Below, one piece after another: positions 33,738 to 46,400 of a DNA stretch of 64,000 bases. The notes below the pieces were generated by a model. The model was not told the DNA's origin, searched no databases, and worked only from the letters and a program-made list of their open reading frames with translations. Source of the DNA: Corynebacterium freiburgense (GTDB lineage Bacteria > Actinomycetota > Actinomycetes > Mycobacteriales > Mycobacteriaceae); NCBI RefSeq assembly GCF_030408815.1, contig NZ_CP047355.1, positions 2,356,001 to 2,420,000 on the forward strand, in the 5' to 3' direction. Every line of letters begins with the position of its first letter. Within the stretch, counting starts at the first letter, position 1. The position numbers and the translations under genes are program-made.

Positions 33738-34582
33738 TGCGTTTTCTGGTCACTGGAATCGGAGGACCAGCTGGAAAAGCTTTAACCACCCAACTAGTCG
33801 CCCGCGGGCACGCCGTATACGGAGTTGATTTGACCGAGGTCTCCGACCCTCGACTCGCCGCTTTTGCGACGGTACCCGCAGCCACCGACCCAGAAATGCT
33901 GCCGCACCTTCGGTCTCTAGCCGTCGCCCACAACGTAGATTTCATTATTCCGACGGTGGCAGAAGAACTCACAATTATTGCTCATAATCGCGAGTTTTTC
34001 GCACCCATCCCAGTGGTTATTGGCGCACCCGACGCTGTCGCCTGCGCCCACGACAAATACCTCACAATGCAACGCCTGCAACAAGCCGGCGTGGCAACTC
34101 CAGAATTCGCACTGCCGAGTGAGTTCCCCAATATTGAAGCGGCACTTCAGCATTTTGGCAATGTTTTCGCTCTTAAACCCAGAATTGGCCGCGGGGGCCG
34201 GGGATTCCAGGTAATAAGACAACCTAGTGACCTCAATTGGGCGCAGATTGATGATTCCGTAATCCTCCAAGCCTTCGCCCCCGGAGCCGAATATGCCCCA
34301 ATGGTATTCGTTCCCCAAAGCAGAAAAACATCAACAGTGGCGGTAGTCCAAAAAGAACAAGATGCGACAGTTCGTATACCGAATGAATCCGTGCCCGCCA
34401 TAGCGACTCTCGCACAAAGCACAGCCAAAGCAATGGGCCTCGTAGGACCCATCGATATTGATGTTCGAATCAATGCATCCGGAGCGCCAGTTGTACTAGA
34501 AGTCAATGCAAGGTTTGGCGCAAATAGTGAACTAGCCCCAGAAATTCTGGGTGGTTTATTTGAAGATCTCAAGGTGAAGTAA
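33737..34582 (+). CDS. ATP-grasp ligase
   Basis: A 281-residue protein with a Rossmann-like N-terminal pre-ATP-grasp domain (MRFLVTGIGGPAGKALTTQL) and an ATP-grasp fold: ATP-binding loop FALKPRIGRGGRGFQVI, and metal/phosphate ligands in IDIDVRINASGAPVVLEVNARFG. It resembles carbamoyl-phosphate-synthase-like and amino-acid ligases. Such enzymes form C-N bonds between a carboxylate and an amine. Next to a deacetylase that exposes amines on sugars, it may acylate them with an amino or other organic acid, but the substrate cannot be read from sequence. It starts on the last base of the deacetylase gene. Confidence 0.85.
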   Translation: MRFLVTGIGGPAGKALTTQLVARGHAVYGVDLTEVSDPRLAAFATVPAATDPEMLPHLRSLAVAHNVDFIIPTVAEELTIIAHNREFFAPIPVVIGAPDAVACAHDKYLTMQRLQQAGVATPEFALPSEFPNIEAALQHFGNVFALKPRIGRGGRGFQVIRQPSDLNWAQIDDSVILQAFAPGAEYAPMVFVPQSRKTSTVAVVQKEQDATVRIPNESVPAIATLAQSTAKAMGLVGPIDIDVRINASGAPVVLEVNARFGANSELAPEILGGLFEDLKVK

Positions 34583-34590
34583 AGACAATC

Positions 34591-35985
34591 ATGACAACCG
34601 TATTATCAACAGTGGTTTTAACCTTCGGTCTGATTATCCTTGTCTGCGGGCTAATCAAACTAACATTCGTGCCTTTGTCTTTGGTGTTTGAGATCCGTAA
34701 CGCCTACTGGCGCAAAACAAAGCACTGGTCCATGATCGAACTCGAACCGCTGGTCAGCGTTATTGTGCCGGGATTTAATGAACAAAATGTTCTGGAAAAC
34801 TGCGTTGTTTCAATTGTGAACAGCAATTACCACAATTTGGAAGTAGTACTTATTGATGATGGCTCCACAGACCAAACTCCACAAATTATGGCGGAATTGG
34901 AGCAACGTTTTCATAATGTGCGGTTTTTCCGGCAAGAAAACCAAGGAAAAGGTGCCGCGCTGAACTATGGGATAACCAAAGCTCGTGGTGACATTCTATT
35001 ATTCGTTGACTCCGATGGACTATTTTCACCCGATACCGTCACCCATATGCTGCTCGGTTTTAATTCCCGAAATGTAGGAGCGGTGTGTGGCGATGACCGA
35101 CCAGTAAATATTGACCGAACATTGACGCGTCTCCTTGCAATTATTAGCCATGTGGGAACAGGCATGGTTCGACGCGCACTTACAATGCTGCATTGCATGC
35201 CAATTGTTTCCGGAAATGTTGGCGCATTCCGACGAGACGTTTTAGAAAAAACCGGGTTCTTTAACACCGATACGGTGGGCGAAGATCTGGAACTTACGTG
35301 GCGAATTCATAAACATGGATATTCGGTGAATTTCGCCCCGAAAGCGCTTGTCTATGCGGAATCCCCCTCCACAATTCGAGGGCTCTGGAAACAACGCGTA
35401 CGCTGGGCTAGAGGTCTACTTCAAACAACATGGATGCACCGCCATATGGTTGGCAATTTCCGGTATGGCATGTTTGGTTTTTATCTTTTATTTAATACCA
35501 TCACCATGATCGTGGTTCCGATATTGCAGGTAATTGTTCCTTTTATGATCTTGCCTCTGGTATTTACCTCAGAAAGCCCGCTCCCCAATGGTGTGTGGGA
35601 AACACTTGCTTGGCTGGGATTATTTGTGTCCGTCATGCTTGTTATTTACGCAATTATGCTTAATAAGGCATACCAGGATTTACGCTTTGCATGGACACTA
35701 ATATTGTGGCCAGCATATTCGACCTTTGTTGGTTTAACAATGATCCAAGCACTTATATTGGAATTGCGCCGTGCGCCTAACCGTTGGAATAAACTCGAGC
35801 GAACTGGCGTAGTGACGATTAAAAATCTTTCTCCCGCTTCATCAGCGAAGGAACTCACTACAAGCACATCGGCACCGATCGACCAGGGCATTCCAACCAC
35901 TCACCCAGTGAATGCTCCACAACCAAAACTAAGCACGCATTCAACTGTGAAATCAGCACGCAAACAAGAACTCACAGGAGTCTAA
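34591..35985 (+). CDS. Processive family 2 glycosyltransferase (PgaC/IcaA/HasA-like)
   Basis: This inner-membrane polysaccharide synthase of 464 residues has one or two N-terminal helices, a GT-A domain with VSVIVPGFNEQNVLENC, LIDDGSTD, VDSDG, the GEDLELTWRI acceptor/TED motif and the KQRVRWARGLLQTTW motif (Q(R/Q)xRW) diagnostic of processive enzymes. Three or four transmembrane helices and a Ser/Thr-rich cytoplasmic tail follow. The closest named types make poly-N-acetylglucosamine, hyaluronan or chitin. It should polymerise the sugar handled by the neighbouring deacetylase and ligase. Confidence 0.92.
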   Translation: MTTVLSTVVLTFGLIILVCGLIKLTFVPLSLVFEIRNAYWRKTKHWSMIELEPLVSVIVPGFNEQNVLENCVVSIVNSNYHNLEVVLIDDGSTDQTPQIMAELEQRFHNVRFFRQENQGKGAALNYGITKARGDILLFVDSDGLFSPDTVTHMLLGFNSRNVGAVCGDDRPVNIDRTLTRLLAIISHVGTGMVRRALTMLHCMPIVSGNVGAFRRDVLEKTGFFNTDTVGEDLELTWRIHKHGYSVNFAPKALVYAESPSTIRGLWKQRVRWARGLLQTTWMHRHMVGNFRYGMFGFYLLFNTITMIVVPILQVIVPFMILPLVFTSESPLPNGVWETLAWLGLFVSVMLVIYAIMLNKAYQDLRFAWTLILWPAYSTFVGLTMIQALILELRRAPNRWNKLERTGVVTIKNLSPASSAKELTTSTSAPIDQGIPTTHPVNAPQPKLSTHSTVKSARKQELTGV

Positions 35986-37088
35986 TGCTTAATCGGCGAC
36001 AATTTCTATTTGCTACAACAACTGCAACGGCCGCTGCGATTCTAGGTGGATGTTCTATGCGAACCCCAATTCCTCATGAACGCTCAATCAATTTCGGGTT
36101 CGAGGACGTGGTCACTTCCAATACCAAGTGGCGTAAACACGGTGAGCAACTCCAAAAAGCTCACGTAAATGCAGTGAGTTTAGCAATTGGTCGCCCCGAT
36201 TGGCTCGCATTCGAATGGGATGAAAACCCAGACATTAGCGCGAGCCTTGTCCAAGAAACCGGCGAAGACTATATCGAAAAAGCACTCAAAGAGCTTAAGC
36301 CATTCCTCCCAGACGACCATAAAATCACACTGACGCTCGACACACTGCTACCTGGATGGATCCAAGAAAATCCGAAACTAGCAGGAAAAACCACTGCCGG
36401 AAAGCGCTCCAGCGAGTTTGCCAGCGTGGCGGCCTTAACGGACGGGGACGTCGCAAAGCGAATAGCTCGGCTTGTAAAAGACCTTGCCGCCCGTTACGAA
36501 CCCCACAGCATTGCCCTTACCGAACTGATGTTTGATGACGCCACCTTTGGCGACGACGACCTAAAACACTACAAACGCACCATGGACGCCGACGACTGGC
36601 CCCGCCGCAGCAACGGCAATATCGACGAACGCCACGACTCCATAGGAGAATGGCGATCCAAATCACTAGCACACCTGGTAAGCACACTCCACAAAGAACT
36701 CAACGACAGCAACACCAATATCGACATCGACGTCCGCGCCCCCTGGGAAGACCCCACAGGCGACCGCTCCGAATCCGGCCACAACTACGAACTACTCCTA
36801 CAAAAAGCAGACCGAATAGTCATCTGGAACTACTTCGGAATCAATGAAAAATCCCCAAAGTACGGGCGGAAAATCGCAGCCGCACTCCATAACAACTACG
36901 GCGACCGATTCGTTATGTCCACCGGACTGTGGGGCACAAAAAACAATCAAACCATTACACCAGACGACCTCCGCGCAAGCCTCCAAGCAGCAGCCCAAGG
37001 CGGAGCAAACGCAGTATCCGTCTCCCCCGCCAAACTTATGACCCCCGAGCACTGGAAAGTACTCGAAGAAATCTGGCGGCCGGACTGA
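35985..37088 (+). CDS. Tat-type lipoprotein, PgaB-like hydrolase domain
   Basis: The N terminus NRRQFLFATTTATAAAILGGC has a twin-arginine motif and lipobox, so a folded 367-residue lipoprotein is exported to the outer face of the membrane. The remainder looks like a TIM-barrel glycoside hydrolase (ISLTLDTLLPGW..., SIALTELMFDD..., IDIDVRAPW..., GANAVSVSPAKLM). Aspartates in TELMFDDATFGDDD could be catalytic. The C-terminal hydrolase domain of PgaB, which trims poly-glucosamine, is the nearest comparison. ATG overlaps the synthase stop, so this closes a four-gene unit. Confidence 0.8.
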   Translation: MLNRRQFLFATTTATAAAILGGCSMRTPIPHERSINFGFEDVVTSNTKWRKHGEQLQKAHVNAVSLAIGRPDWLAFEWDENPDISASLVQETGEDYIEKALKELKPFLPDDHKITLTLDTLLPGWIQENPKLAGKTTAGKRSSEFASVAALTDGDVAKRIARLVKDLAARYEPHSIALTELMFDDATFGDDDLKHYKRTMDADDWPRRSNGNIDERHDSIGEWRSKSLAHLVSTLHKELNDSNTNIDIDVRAPWEDPTGDRSESGHNYELLLQKADRIVIWNYFGINEKSPKYGRKIAAALHNNYGDRFVMSTGLWGTKNNQTITPDDLRASLQAAAQGGANAVSVSPAKLMTPEHWKVLEEIWRPD

Positions 37089-37228
37089 GAGGAATGGGTT
37101 GGGGTGCGGGTTGGGGGCGGTGAATTGGAGGGAATATGGTGGCAGCTCATGACGGCCCTCACCGCAACACAAAATGCGAGATGGAGCTGTTCATTTTCAC
37201 TGTTCATTTTCACCCATCCGGGGCTGAG

Positions 37229-37303
37229 TTGTCGCCAAACACACCAATTGCACACAAGATGGTGTATTAAACGACAATCCCCAGGTAACCAGCATTGCGC
37301 AAC
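37229..37303. repeat. Dispersed palindromic repeat, family B copy 1
   Basis: ACACCAATTGCACACAAGAT plus GGTGT (37241-37265) is an imperfect palindrome flanked by TTGTCG (37229-37234) and CGACAA (37272-37277). It is followed by CCCCAGGTAACCAGCATTGC. Copies occur at 52222-52270 (inverted) and 52305-52366. It lies in the 324-bp gap between the convergent glycan operon and fas; the rest of that gap shows no gene. Confidence 0.7.
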
Positions 37304-37412
37304 TAATCTGCGCGAGGCCCAAGCCGGCCCAGCCCAAACCGACCCAAGCCCAAACCCCCCAGCGCAGTGCAAGTAAAACTGGCACACACCGGGGGTTTTG
37401 GCTTGCCAGAGA

Positions 37413-40400
37413 CTACTTATCTATTTTGATTTCGTCGCTGGTGCGGAGCACACCGTCGATAAGGCGGGCACCTGCATCGAGGAGGATTGCTGCTTCGCGT
37501 TCTTTGGCTTTATTGCCGCTACCGCCAAGGTTGCGGTCTACTGGCCGTTCGAATAGTTCTCCGTTTCCGTGCATTGCATTGAGGATCCGGCGCAACCCAT
37601 TGGTTTCGCGTTGTTCTGCGGTGTTTTGCCAATTGGCTACTGCAGTTTCACCTCGTTCTTGGCGGAGCGCTTGGGCGAATGCCCCTGGGTGTACTACGCC
37701 GATTATGGCTGATACGTGTCCGAATCCCAGGGAGGTGACCAAACCGGCTTTTGCGGTAAAGGATAGTGGCTTATGCAGCCAGACAAGCCGTTGGTGTTGC
37801 GCCAATACTGGATCTACGCAGTCCAATGAACGGTTTGGCGGGATAATGCCGGAGCGTAGGACCTGGGTAAGTCCAATGATTTGGAATGCTGCGGCGCCGC
37901 CCTTTGCATGACCAGTCAGAGTCTTTTGAGAGACAACAAACAGTGGGTTGCCAGCATCACGCCCCATTGCGGTTGCCATGCGTTCGTGCAGGTCAGACTC
38001 GTTCGGATCATTAGCGGTAGTGGAAGTATCGTGCTTGGAAATAACACTGATTTCATCTACTGCTACGCCGTGGGCTTTCATGGCTTGTGCAAGCCGCGAG
38101 TCTGGTCCGCCTTGGGCTGCGCCAAGGGCGCCGAGTCCTGGTGCCGGGATGGAGGTGTGGGCACCATCTGCAAATGATTCGGCAAAGCCGACTACACCAA
38201 GAACTGGGAGTCCGAGGTCTGCGGCAAGCGACCCACGGGCGAGGAGGATTGTGCCGCCACCGGCGGATTCAATAAAGCCTCCGCGGCGTCGATCGTTGGC
38301 GCGAGAGAAGTAGCGGTCTTCGATTCCTTTGGCCGCAAGTTCAGCTGATGGTGCGGTTGCCGCCATATCACCGAAACCGGTAATACCTTCGATGGAAAGA
38401 TCGTCGAGGCCACCAGCGACAACAAAGTCTGCCTTACCAAGGCGGATTTTATCCATGCCTTCTTCGACGGAAACCGCTGCGGTTGCACAGGCTGCAACAG
38501 GGTGGATCATTTGCCCGTAGCCGCCCACATAGGATTGCATAACGTGTGCCGCCATTACGTTCGGGAGTGCTTCTTGCAAAATATCGTTTTGGCGTGGTTC
38601 TGCAAGAAGACCATCAACGTAGAGGGCACGCATGGATTCCATACCACCCATACCGGTTCCCTGTGTTGAGGAAACCCGTGTTGGGTGGATAGCCCGCATA
38701 AGTTCCGCAGGTGAGAATCCAGAAGCTAGGAAGGCGTCAATGGTGCAGACAATATTCCATAGGGCTACGCGATCGAGGTTATCGATCATATCTGCGGGAA
38801 TTCCATAGACGGCAGGATCGAAACCTTCCGGAATTTGACCACCGACAAATCGGCTCATGGCCATACGGCGAGGCACGCGAATTGCGGACCCGGCGCGCCG
38901 CACTACAGTCCACTCGCCTGTTTCTTCATCGAACCAGGCGGAGGTGCTTTCTGGTTCAGATTCTACGAATGTGCGTGCGGTTGTCTGGTCGGCGACGCTA
39001 AAGTGCAGATCACGGTCAAGGTAAATGGTAGTGAGCTCTGGGGCAAGATTATCCACCATGCCAAAGTCATTATGGTAGCGACGTACACCCACGCGCGCCA
39101 TGACTTCATCGTGGAAGCGATCGTAAATATCGCATTCGGCCACTTCCGCGCCATCACCATCAATCCAGGAGCCGTCTTCCCATTGGATAAGCCCCATAGT
39201 CCATGCAAGTTCAACAACACCGGCCGCAGTAAGATCGCCGGTGAGTTCGGCATCAAAACGGGTGCGTGAGGACCCCAGTGGCCCTAGTTCACCTGCACCA
39301 ACAATGACCACCATATCGTCCAGCTTTTGAGTAACTCCGCTGGTGAACGAAGGTTCGGTCTGCACAATGCGGCGGTACGGGGTCGGCAGCGCACGTAAAG
39401 AACGCGGTTCCTCTCTTCCAGTGCTTGTCGACGCCCCGGCAGCAGCGTTTCGGGCAAGCTCAGCAAGGTTCAAGTCAGCATCGCCAAGGCCACCGGTGAA
39501 ATCCACAACCACCGGAGCGGTCGCGGCGTCGATACGCACCGATGGGGCGATTTGTGCGACTAGCTTTTCGGCAATCTCATCGGTGGAGAACGTGGTTACA
39601 CCAGCCGCCTCAACAGCTTCGACCAGCGGATCATTTCCGCCCATTAAGCCTGTGCCCCGCACCCAACCAATAAGCGCATGTACGAGCGAAGTGCGATCGC
39701 CCCACACCGGTTCCGCATGCCAACGGGTCACCAAGGCATCGAGCGCAGCCTTGGATTCACCATAGGCGCCGTCGCCACCAAAGCGGCCGCGGTTCGGGGA
39801 ACCTGGGAGGACAACATGGAGTCGGCGACCAACCTGCGTATCCACACCGATTTCAGACAAACCTGCGATTAATCGCTCAACTGCCCAAAGGAGCAGGCGC
39901 ATTTCATTTTCTGCCCGAGGCCCCGCATCCGCCAATGAGCCAGTAACTCGAGGAGCAGCAAATGGGAATAGCACAGTGGGTACCAAAGCTGGCTTGAGTA
40001 CCTTCTTTTCGCCATTAATTGTGGCGGTTTGTTCGCTACCAATCCATTCGATTACAGAATCGAGATCGGTATAGGAATTTAGGTTTGCCGGAGCCACCCA
40101 CAATGCTGCCTTACCGCGTGCGTATGCGCGGTAAAGATCCTTGTAGAACGTCAAGCGCTTATGGTTCAGCGATGATGTGGTAACTACAACAGTCGCCCCA
40201 CCATGTAATAGTTGCGCCGTAATTGCAGCCGCAATGGAATTTGGCGAAGCACCCGTGATAACGGCTACTTCCTGGGCGAATTCAAGCCCCTCTATAGAGC
40301 GTGCTTGCGCGGCTAGGTCTTTCAGACCCCAGAATTCCGCTTGACGAGCGACTGCTTCACCGGCACCCGTGACATCTATTGAAATATCTTCACCAAGGGC

Positions 40401-43400
40401 AACTCGAGCGAGGTCTTCACGGGCAGAAGCCCAACGGTCATCAAGCAATACAGCCTTATTGGCGTCGAAGCTTTGTGAAACCATACGAGGCCAATCGGAC
40501 CCCAATTCGCGAGAAACCAACTCGAACAAAGCAGCGTCTGCTTCTTCCCCGGTCATATCGGCGGTCTTTGGCGTGTGATCCAAACCTAATTGCGCCAAAA
40601 TAGTGCGTGCAGTTGCGGCCAACACACCCGCTTTACCAGTGACTTGTTCGGCGAACTCGCCAAGAGCAGCGGAATCTACCACTCCACCGCCACCAGAGCC
40701 ACCAGCTGATGGAAGAGCCACCGCTACACCATGATCAGCAGCCACCTGGGCAACTGCGGCATCAATAAGTGTGTCCAGGTCCGCTGCGGAACTTGGTGAT
40801 ACTGGCGACAATGTAGCTAGTTCGCCACCACGCAGCGATGCGCCCTCACGGGCACCCATTACAACGGCCGCCGTCACATGGCTGGCCCAGCCCGAACCCA
40901 ATTGCCAAATACCGGTCACACGTTCGGAGATATACCCAGCTTTTTTACCGGTAGGTCCGGTAATACGACGCAAGGAATCAGCTACCGCATCAGACAATAC
41001 TGGTCCGAATGGGGTGTAGCCCTTTGCCATTCGAGTCACTGTGGCATAAAGATCATTGAGTTCGGCATCGGCAGCACCATCAATAGCACCCAAACCGAAT
41101 TCCACGCCAAGATCCAAAAGCAACTGATTACGCCGTGAACTTACGCCCTCAACCAAAGTTTCGATTGAATCTGAAGCGCCCATTTGATCCGGGCGGACTT
41201 TAGTCCACAATGAAATCAGCATTGCGGTTGCGTGCGCAGGTGTGAATTCAATATCATCCGGGCGTGCGCCACCAGCCGCAGGGGCTGGTGCGGTAGCAAA
41301 GGTGGCTTCCGTGTTTTGCGTTGCCTGGTTTTCTTCGATCGAAACTGGTTCTGATGCCTCGGCAGCTTCGGCTTCTGCAGCCGGAACCTCACGGACGATC
41401 GCATCAGAGGCGAATACAATCGCGCGTTCCCGCTCTACATTGAGCACTTCGATATCAATGTCGCGGTATGCGGGCAACCGCAAAGTTTGCGCCATCATAT
41501 TCGCAATGGTTGGTGAAGAACCAACACCTACCTCTACGAATCGCTCAACACCCAGCTTGGTCAGTGCCAAGTCTTGCGTTTCAATCCACCGCACCGGGGA
41601 AGCAAATTGCCAAGCCAAAAGCTCAATAAGAAGCGTTCGGGCGAGGGTTTGCTCGTCGGCTGCCGCGGCGTCGAAATCCGCAAGAATGTCATTGATATAT
41701 GGCGAATCAACAACCTCAGCAATGGATTGCGTAAAGTCCTCGGTGAGCTCGAATGGGCGCGCCACAAGGTTTGGAATATACCGACCGACCAAAACATCAA
41801 GGTCTACGGTGTGTGGCAGAAGCGCATCTAAGTGTGTACGGAAATCATTAACGCCATCTTGTAGCACCGATGAGTGGAATGGAACGTCAATGCCCGGAAT
41901 CATAATAAGGCCACGCTGTCCTGGTGCCGCTGCTTCTGCAGCTTTACCGAGGGCAGCCAAGCCAGCTACTGTTCCCGCAACTGCATACTGCAACCCGGCA
42001 AGATTGTAATTCACAATCTCAAGGAATTCTCCGGAATCTTCCGAAATACGTGCCACATAATCAAACACTTCATCGGCACCGACACCGATTTTATGCGGAC
42101 GCAATGCGGCCAGCGCGTAATTCGAATTACCATTTGCGTCACGATCAACCAAGCGGTGCATAGTCAATCCACGGCGGTAGACAATTTCGACCACAGATTC
42201 AAGAGATAAAACACCTGAATATGCGGCGAGTGCATTGTATTCACCAACCGAGTGACCAGCAAAAAATGCCCGCTGATTCAATGCGGAGGCTTCCCGCATC
42301 TCGGCCACCTGTGCAACGCCCAATGTAGCCATAGCTACCTGGGTAAATTGCGTAAGGAATAGTACACCTTGTGGATGGAAGAAACGCTCACCATGCACCA
42401 CAACTTCTTCTGGATTATTGCGCACAATTTCGAGAATGGAGAAGCCGAGTTTTGCACGGGTGTGGCGGTCTGCCCGCTCCCAAACATCACGAGCTGCGGC
42501 AGACGATGCCATCGCATCCATGCCCATTCCCTGCGATTGAATACCTTGGCCTGGGAAGGCATAGAAGGTTCGTGGTGCTGCCATCACTGCAGTAGCAGTA
42601 AGCACCGGGGAGCCATCAACGGTGGCGGTTACTTCCCGGACTTCGCCACAACCCGGGCGATTATCTACACCGGAACGTTCAACCATAAATTCGACTTTCG
42701 CACCGGGCATAACCGGAGAAAGCATTGTGGCCGTATATTCCACAACTTTTTTAGCTTTTGTGGTGGTGTTTTCATCTGCAAACGCCCCGGTGGCCACAAG
42801 CTCACCCATTGCAGAAGTCCACATGCCGTGCACGATTACCCCAGGCAAACCGGCAAGTGCGGCGGCATTATCGGCAACGTGGATTGGGTTTCGGTCCCCA
42901 GTCACCACGGCAAATGGATGCAGATTAATTGGGGCAGTCAATTCCGCAAATGCCCGGAATGAGCGTGGGGTATCCACAACGGATGGCAAGACCGATGTAT
43001 TGGTCCGCGCAGTCGATTTGCCGGTACGTCCGCGCACAGCGAAGCGTTCGGTCAGAGTTGCGAGCGGCACCTTATCGCAGGAAATTTTGCATCGAACCAC
43101 GATAATGCGGCCAATATCGGTATCGTCAATTTCATCAGTGGTGGCGGTAATATCGAGCACATTATCGGTGAATTCTGGCAATTCACGCAGCAATGTAATG
43201 TGGTGCTCCAAATGCACCAAACTCAACATGCCTTCTACTACGCGGTGATCTTTTGTTCCAGGAATAACCGCATTGTGGACGGCAGCAAATACCGCTGGCC
43301 AAGCGCGTCCAACAAGTACATCTGGGGCAATTCCTGATGCCGTAATAGTGTTCGGAAGGTAGCCTGCGGTGACATTTGCGTAATCGGCGACGTGGGAGGC

Positions 43401-46400
43401 ATCTATACGTGTAGACCAGGTGGCCACGCCATCGGATACTGCTGCTAATGTGCCACCAGCAGCAATGCGGGTAAGCTCGCTCATTGCCGCCTCAGCATCT
43501 TCTCGAGTGACCTGCGGAACAGCACTCGGCAATTCTGGAACGGTGATTCGAATCTTAAGGTCTGCGATCGTGCCGAATGCGGTGGAACCAGCAAGTGGCA
43601 CCACAAGCTCTGCGTGGTGTTCGTCAAGTTGACGCAGTGTAGCACCGGTTGGCGCATGAGAAGCTGTCACGCCTTCGACAACCCATGCGGATTGGTCACC
43701 CAGGCGAGCAATAAGTGAAGTGGTATTGCGACCAGCCCACCAGGTTCCCGGAGCATTGAGCACACGTTCGATAATGCTTTGCGACTTCGGAGCTTCAGGG
43801 GTTAGCAAATCAATCGTTGCCTGATTAAAACGTGCAAGTAGATCCGCAATTGGCTCATCCACGCGAGTAATGCCTGCAACAGCTGCAGGTCCAGGAATTA
43901 CGCACACTTCATCGGCCGAGTAGCGAGGATCATGGGCTTGCCACAAGGAATCAGAACGCCACCAACGCCGAACATCGCGATCGATTACAGGAACGAAGTT
44001 CACTGGCTTGCCTGGTGTGCGGGCGAGCGCCAGGAACCACGTGACATCTGCAGGGTGCAGGGCGTCGGTAGCCGCGTTTGGATAGGCCGCAATAAGCGTA
44101 TCGACGACCGCGGTCGGCTCGCCCTTTACCTCAACTTGCGGGGTGAATAACCCGTGGTCAATATCGGTGAGTCGGGCTTCGGCGCGCTCAATCATCTCTG
44201 TAAAGCGGCGCTCCCACGAAGCGTCGATCCACTCTCCATCGATCGGACCGGAAAGCTCAAGGTAGCGGCGCAACCACTGCTCATAGGTCATTTCGGCCAA
44301 ATCACCGAAGTATGGCTTACAAGTCTGGCCAATAGCCGCAATGATTTCTTCACGGCGTTCTGCTACCGCAGCGTCATCACCAGCAACCTCATCGAGCAAC
44401 CGCCCAGCACGAGCGAATGAGTTATCGATCTCATGGAGATCTGCACCCAATTGTGAGCGCCCAGAGGCCATGCCATTTTGCGCTTGGCCAGCACCCACCC
44501 AAGCATCAATACCTTGAGTATCCACAAGCAATTGTTTGACCGCAGGCGACGTCTTCGCTTCCTTTGCCGCCATAGCGGCAGTACCAACCAAAATGCCGTC
44601 CACCGGCATTGCGGGCAGACCATAGTGCTCCGCCCATGAACCCGTAAGATATTCGGAAGCACGTTCGGGAGTGCCAATGCCACCGCCCACACAAAGCACC
44701 ACATTATGGTGTGCACGAATCTTCGAATAAGTAGCGATCAGCAACTCATCCAGGTCTTCCCAAGAGTGGTGCCCACCGGCCTTGCCGCCTTCAACCTGCA
44801 TAATAACGGGCACATCCGGGACGTCGGCAGCAATTGCCAAAACCTTATTAATGTGCGAAACAGCACCCGGCTTAAAACAGACCCACGGGAAACCTTCGGC
44901 GCGAAGTTCGCGAATCAATTCCACTGCCTCGTCATGGTCTGGCATACCTGCCGTAATCACAATGCCGTCAATTGGGGCACCATTGGCGCGCGCGCGACGC
45001 ACTAGCCGCTTCCCGCCAATCTGCATCTTCCACAAGTAAGGATCTAAGAACATTGAATTGAACTGGGCATTAATGCCAGGCTCAAGCAGCTGATCGAGCT
45101 TTTGGATATTTGCATCCAGGATTTCAGGGGTCACCTGACCGCCGCCAGCAAGCTCCGCCCAGTGGCCCGCATTCGCCGCGGCGGCCACGATTTCAGGATC
45201 AACTGTAGTTGGCGTCATACCAGCAAGCAGCATTGGGGAACGTCCCGTAAGCCGTGTAAACGCAGTTTCGATTCGCGGTGTAGTGCCTGCAATGACACGC
45301 GGCGCAAACTCAGCAAAATCAAGTGGTTCTGCAGGCGCACGCCCAATATCAAACAATGCGGCTTGCCCCTCCGCGTTCGATATATCCAGCACCCCAACAC
45401 CACGCCCGACAACGATCTCTTCTGTTAAGGCTGCAACACCCCCGGCGGGTCCCACTTCAAGGATCCACTTCGCGCCTAGGTCAACCGCCTCCTCAACTGC
45501 GGCAACCCAGTCCACCGGATCAATCAAAATCTCTTGAGTCAAGGCGCGAGCTACCTCAGTATCCAGCCCACAAACTTCAGCCCATTCAGCAACCAGTTCG
45601 ACCGAAGGAGCGAGAGCTGGATGGTGGAAACCAACCTCCACATCTAATGGGACAAAAGTTGGAGAAAACGGCCGGCCCCCTCGAACCTTTGCTTCAATCT
45701 GCTGAACATCCTTATCGCTCAAAGCCTGCAGCGTATCACACACACGTTTTACCGCAGCGGGGCGGCCTGAAAGGACAAAAGCATCCCGACTATTGCGCAA
45801 TCCAATGCTCGGGCACTCCGCAATGTCTGTGGTCTCGGCGGGGAACAGGGCGTCGATAGTCTGCACAAGCTGCTGATCCGTAATCCCCTGAACCATCACC
45901 ATGGCATGCCCATCCCCCTGCGACACCAACCCCGTGGTCAATGCAGTGCGCGTAGCAGCAGCACCAATAAGCTCCGCGTACGCCAGAGCCTCCGCAGCTC
46001 GGGCAGGGTCATTCAATAAAAAGCGGCCCAGTACACCTTGCGAATGCCCAATAACTGCAACCGTATCCTCGGCATTAAGGCCTTGCGCCTCCAACGCCAT
46101 CAAGGTTGCAATCTGAGATAGAAAAATACCCGGAACGCTGATAGCTGCACGAGAATAATCCGTAGCAGGCTCCGCAAGATCAGCCCACTCCAATGGCAAA
46201 AAACCCTGGGGGCGGGAACCAACAATCTCATCAATTACGGGAGCAACAATTTCCGACGCCGCGTCAACAATCTGGCGAACATCCTCGCGCACACCGGTAT
46301 CAAGCGAATCCCGAAGCGTACCGATCCAATCGAAACCCTGTCCAGAGAAGCTCAAAGCGAAAGGCTCGCTGGATAAGCGGCCAAGAAGGCTCTCTGACTT

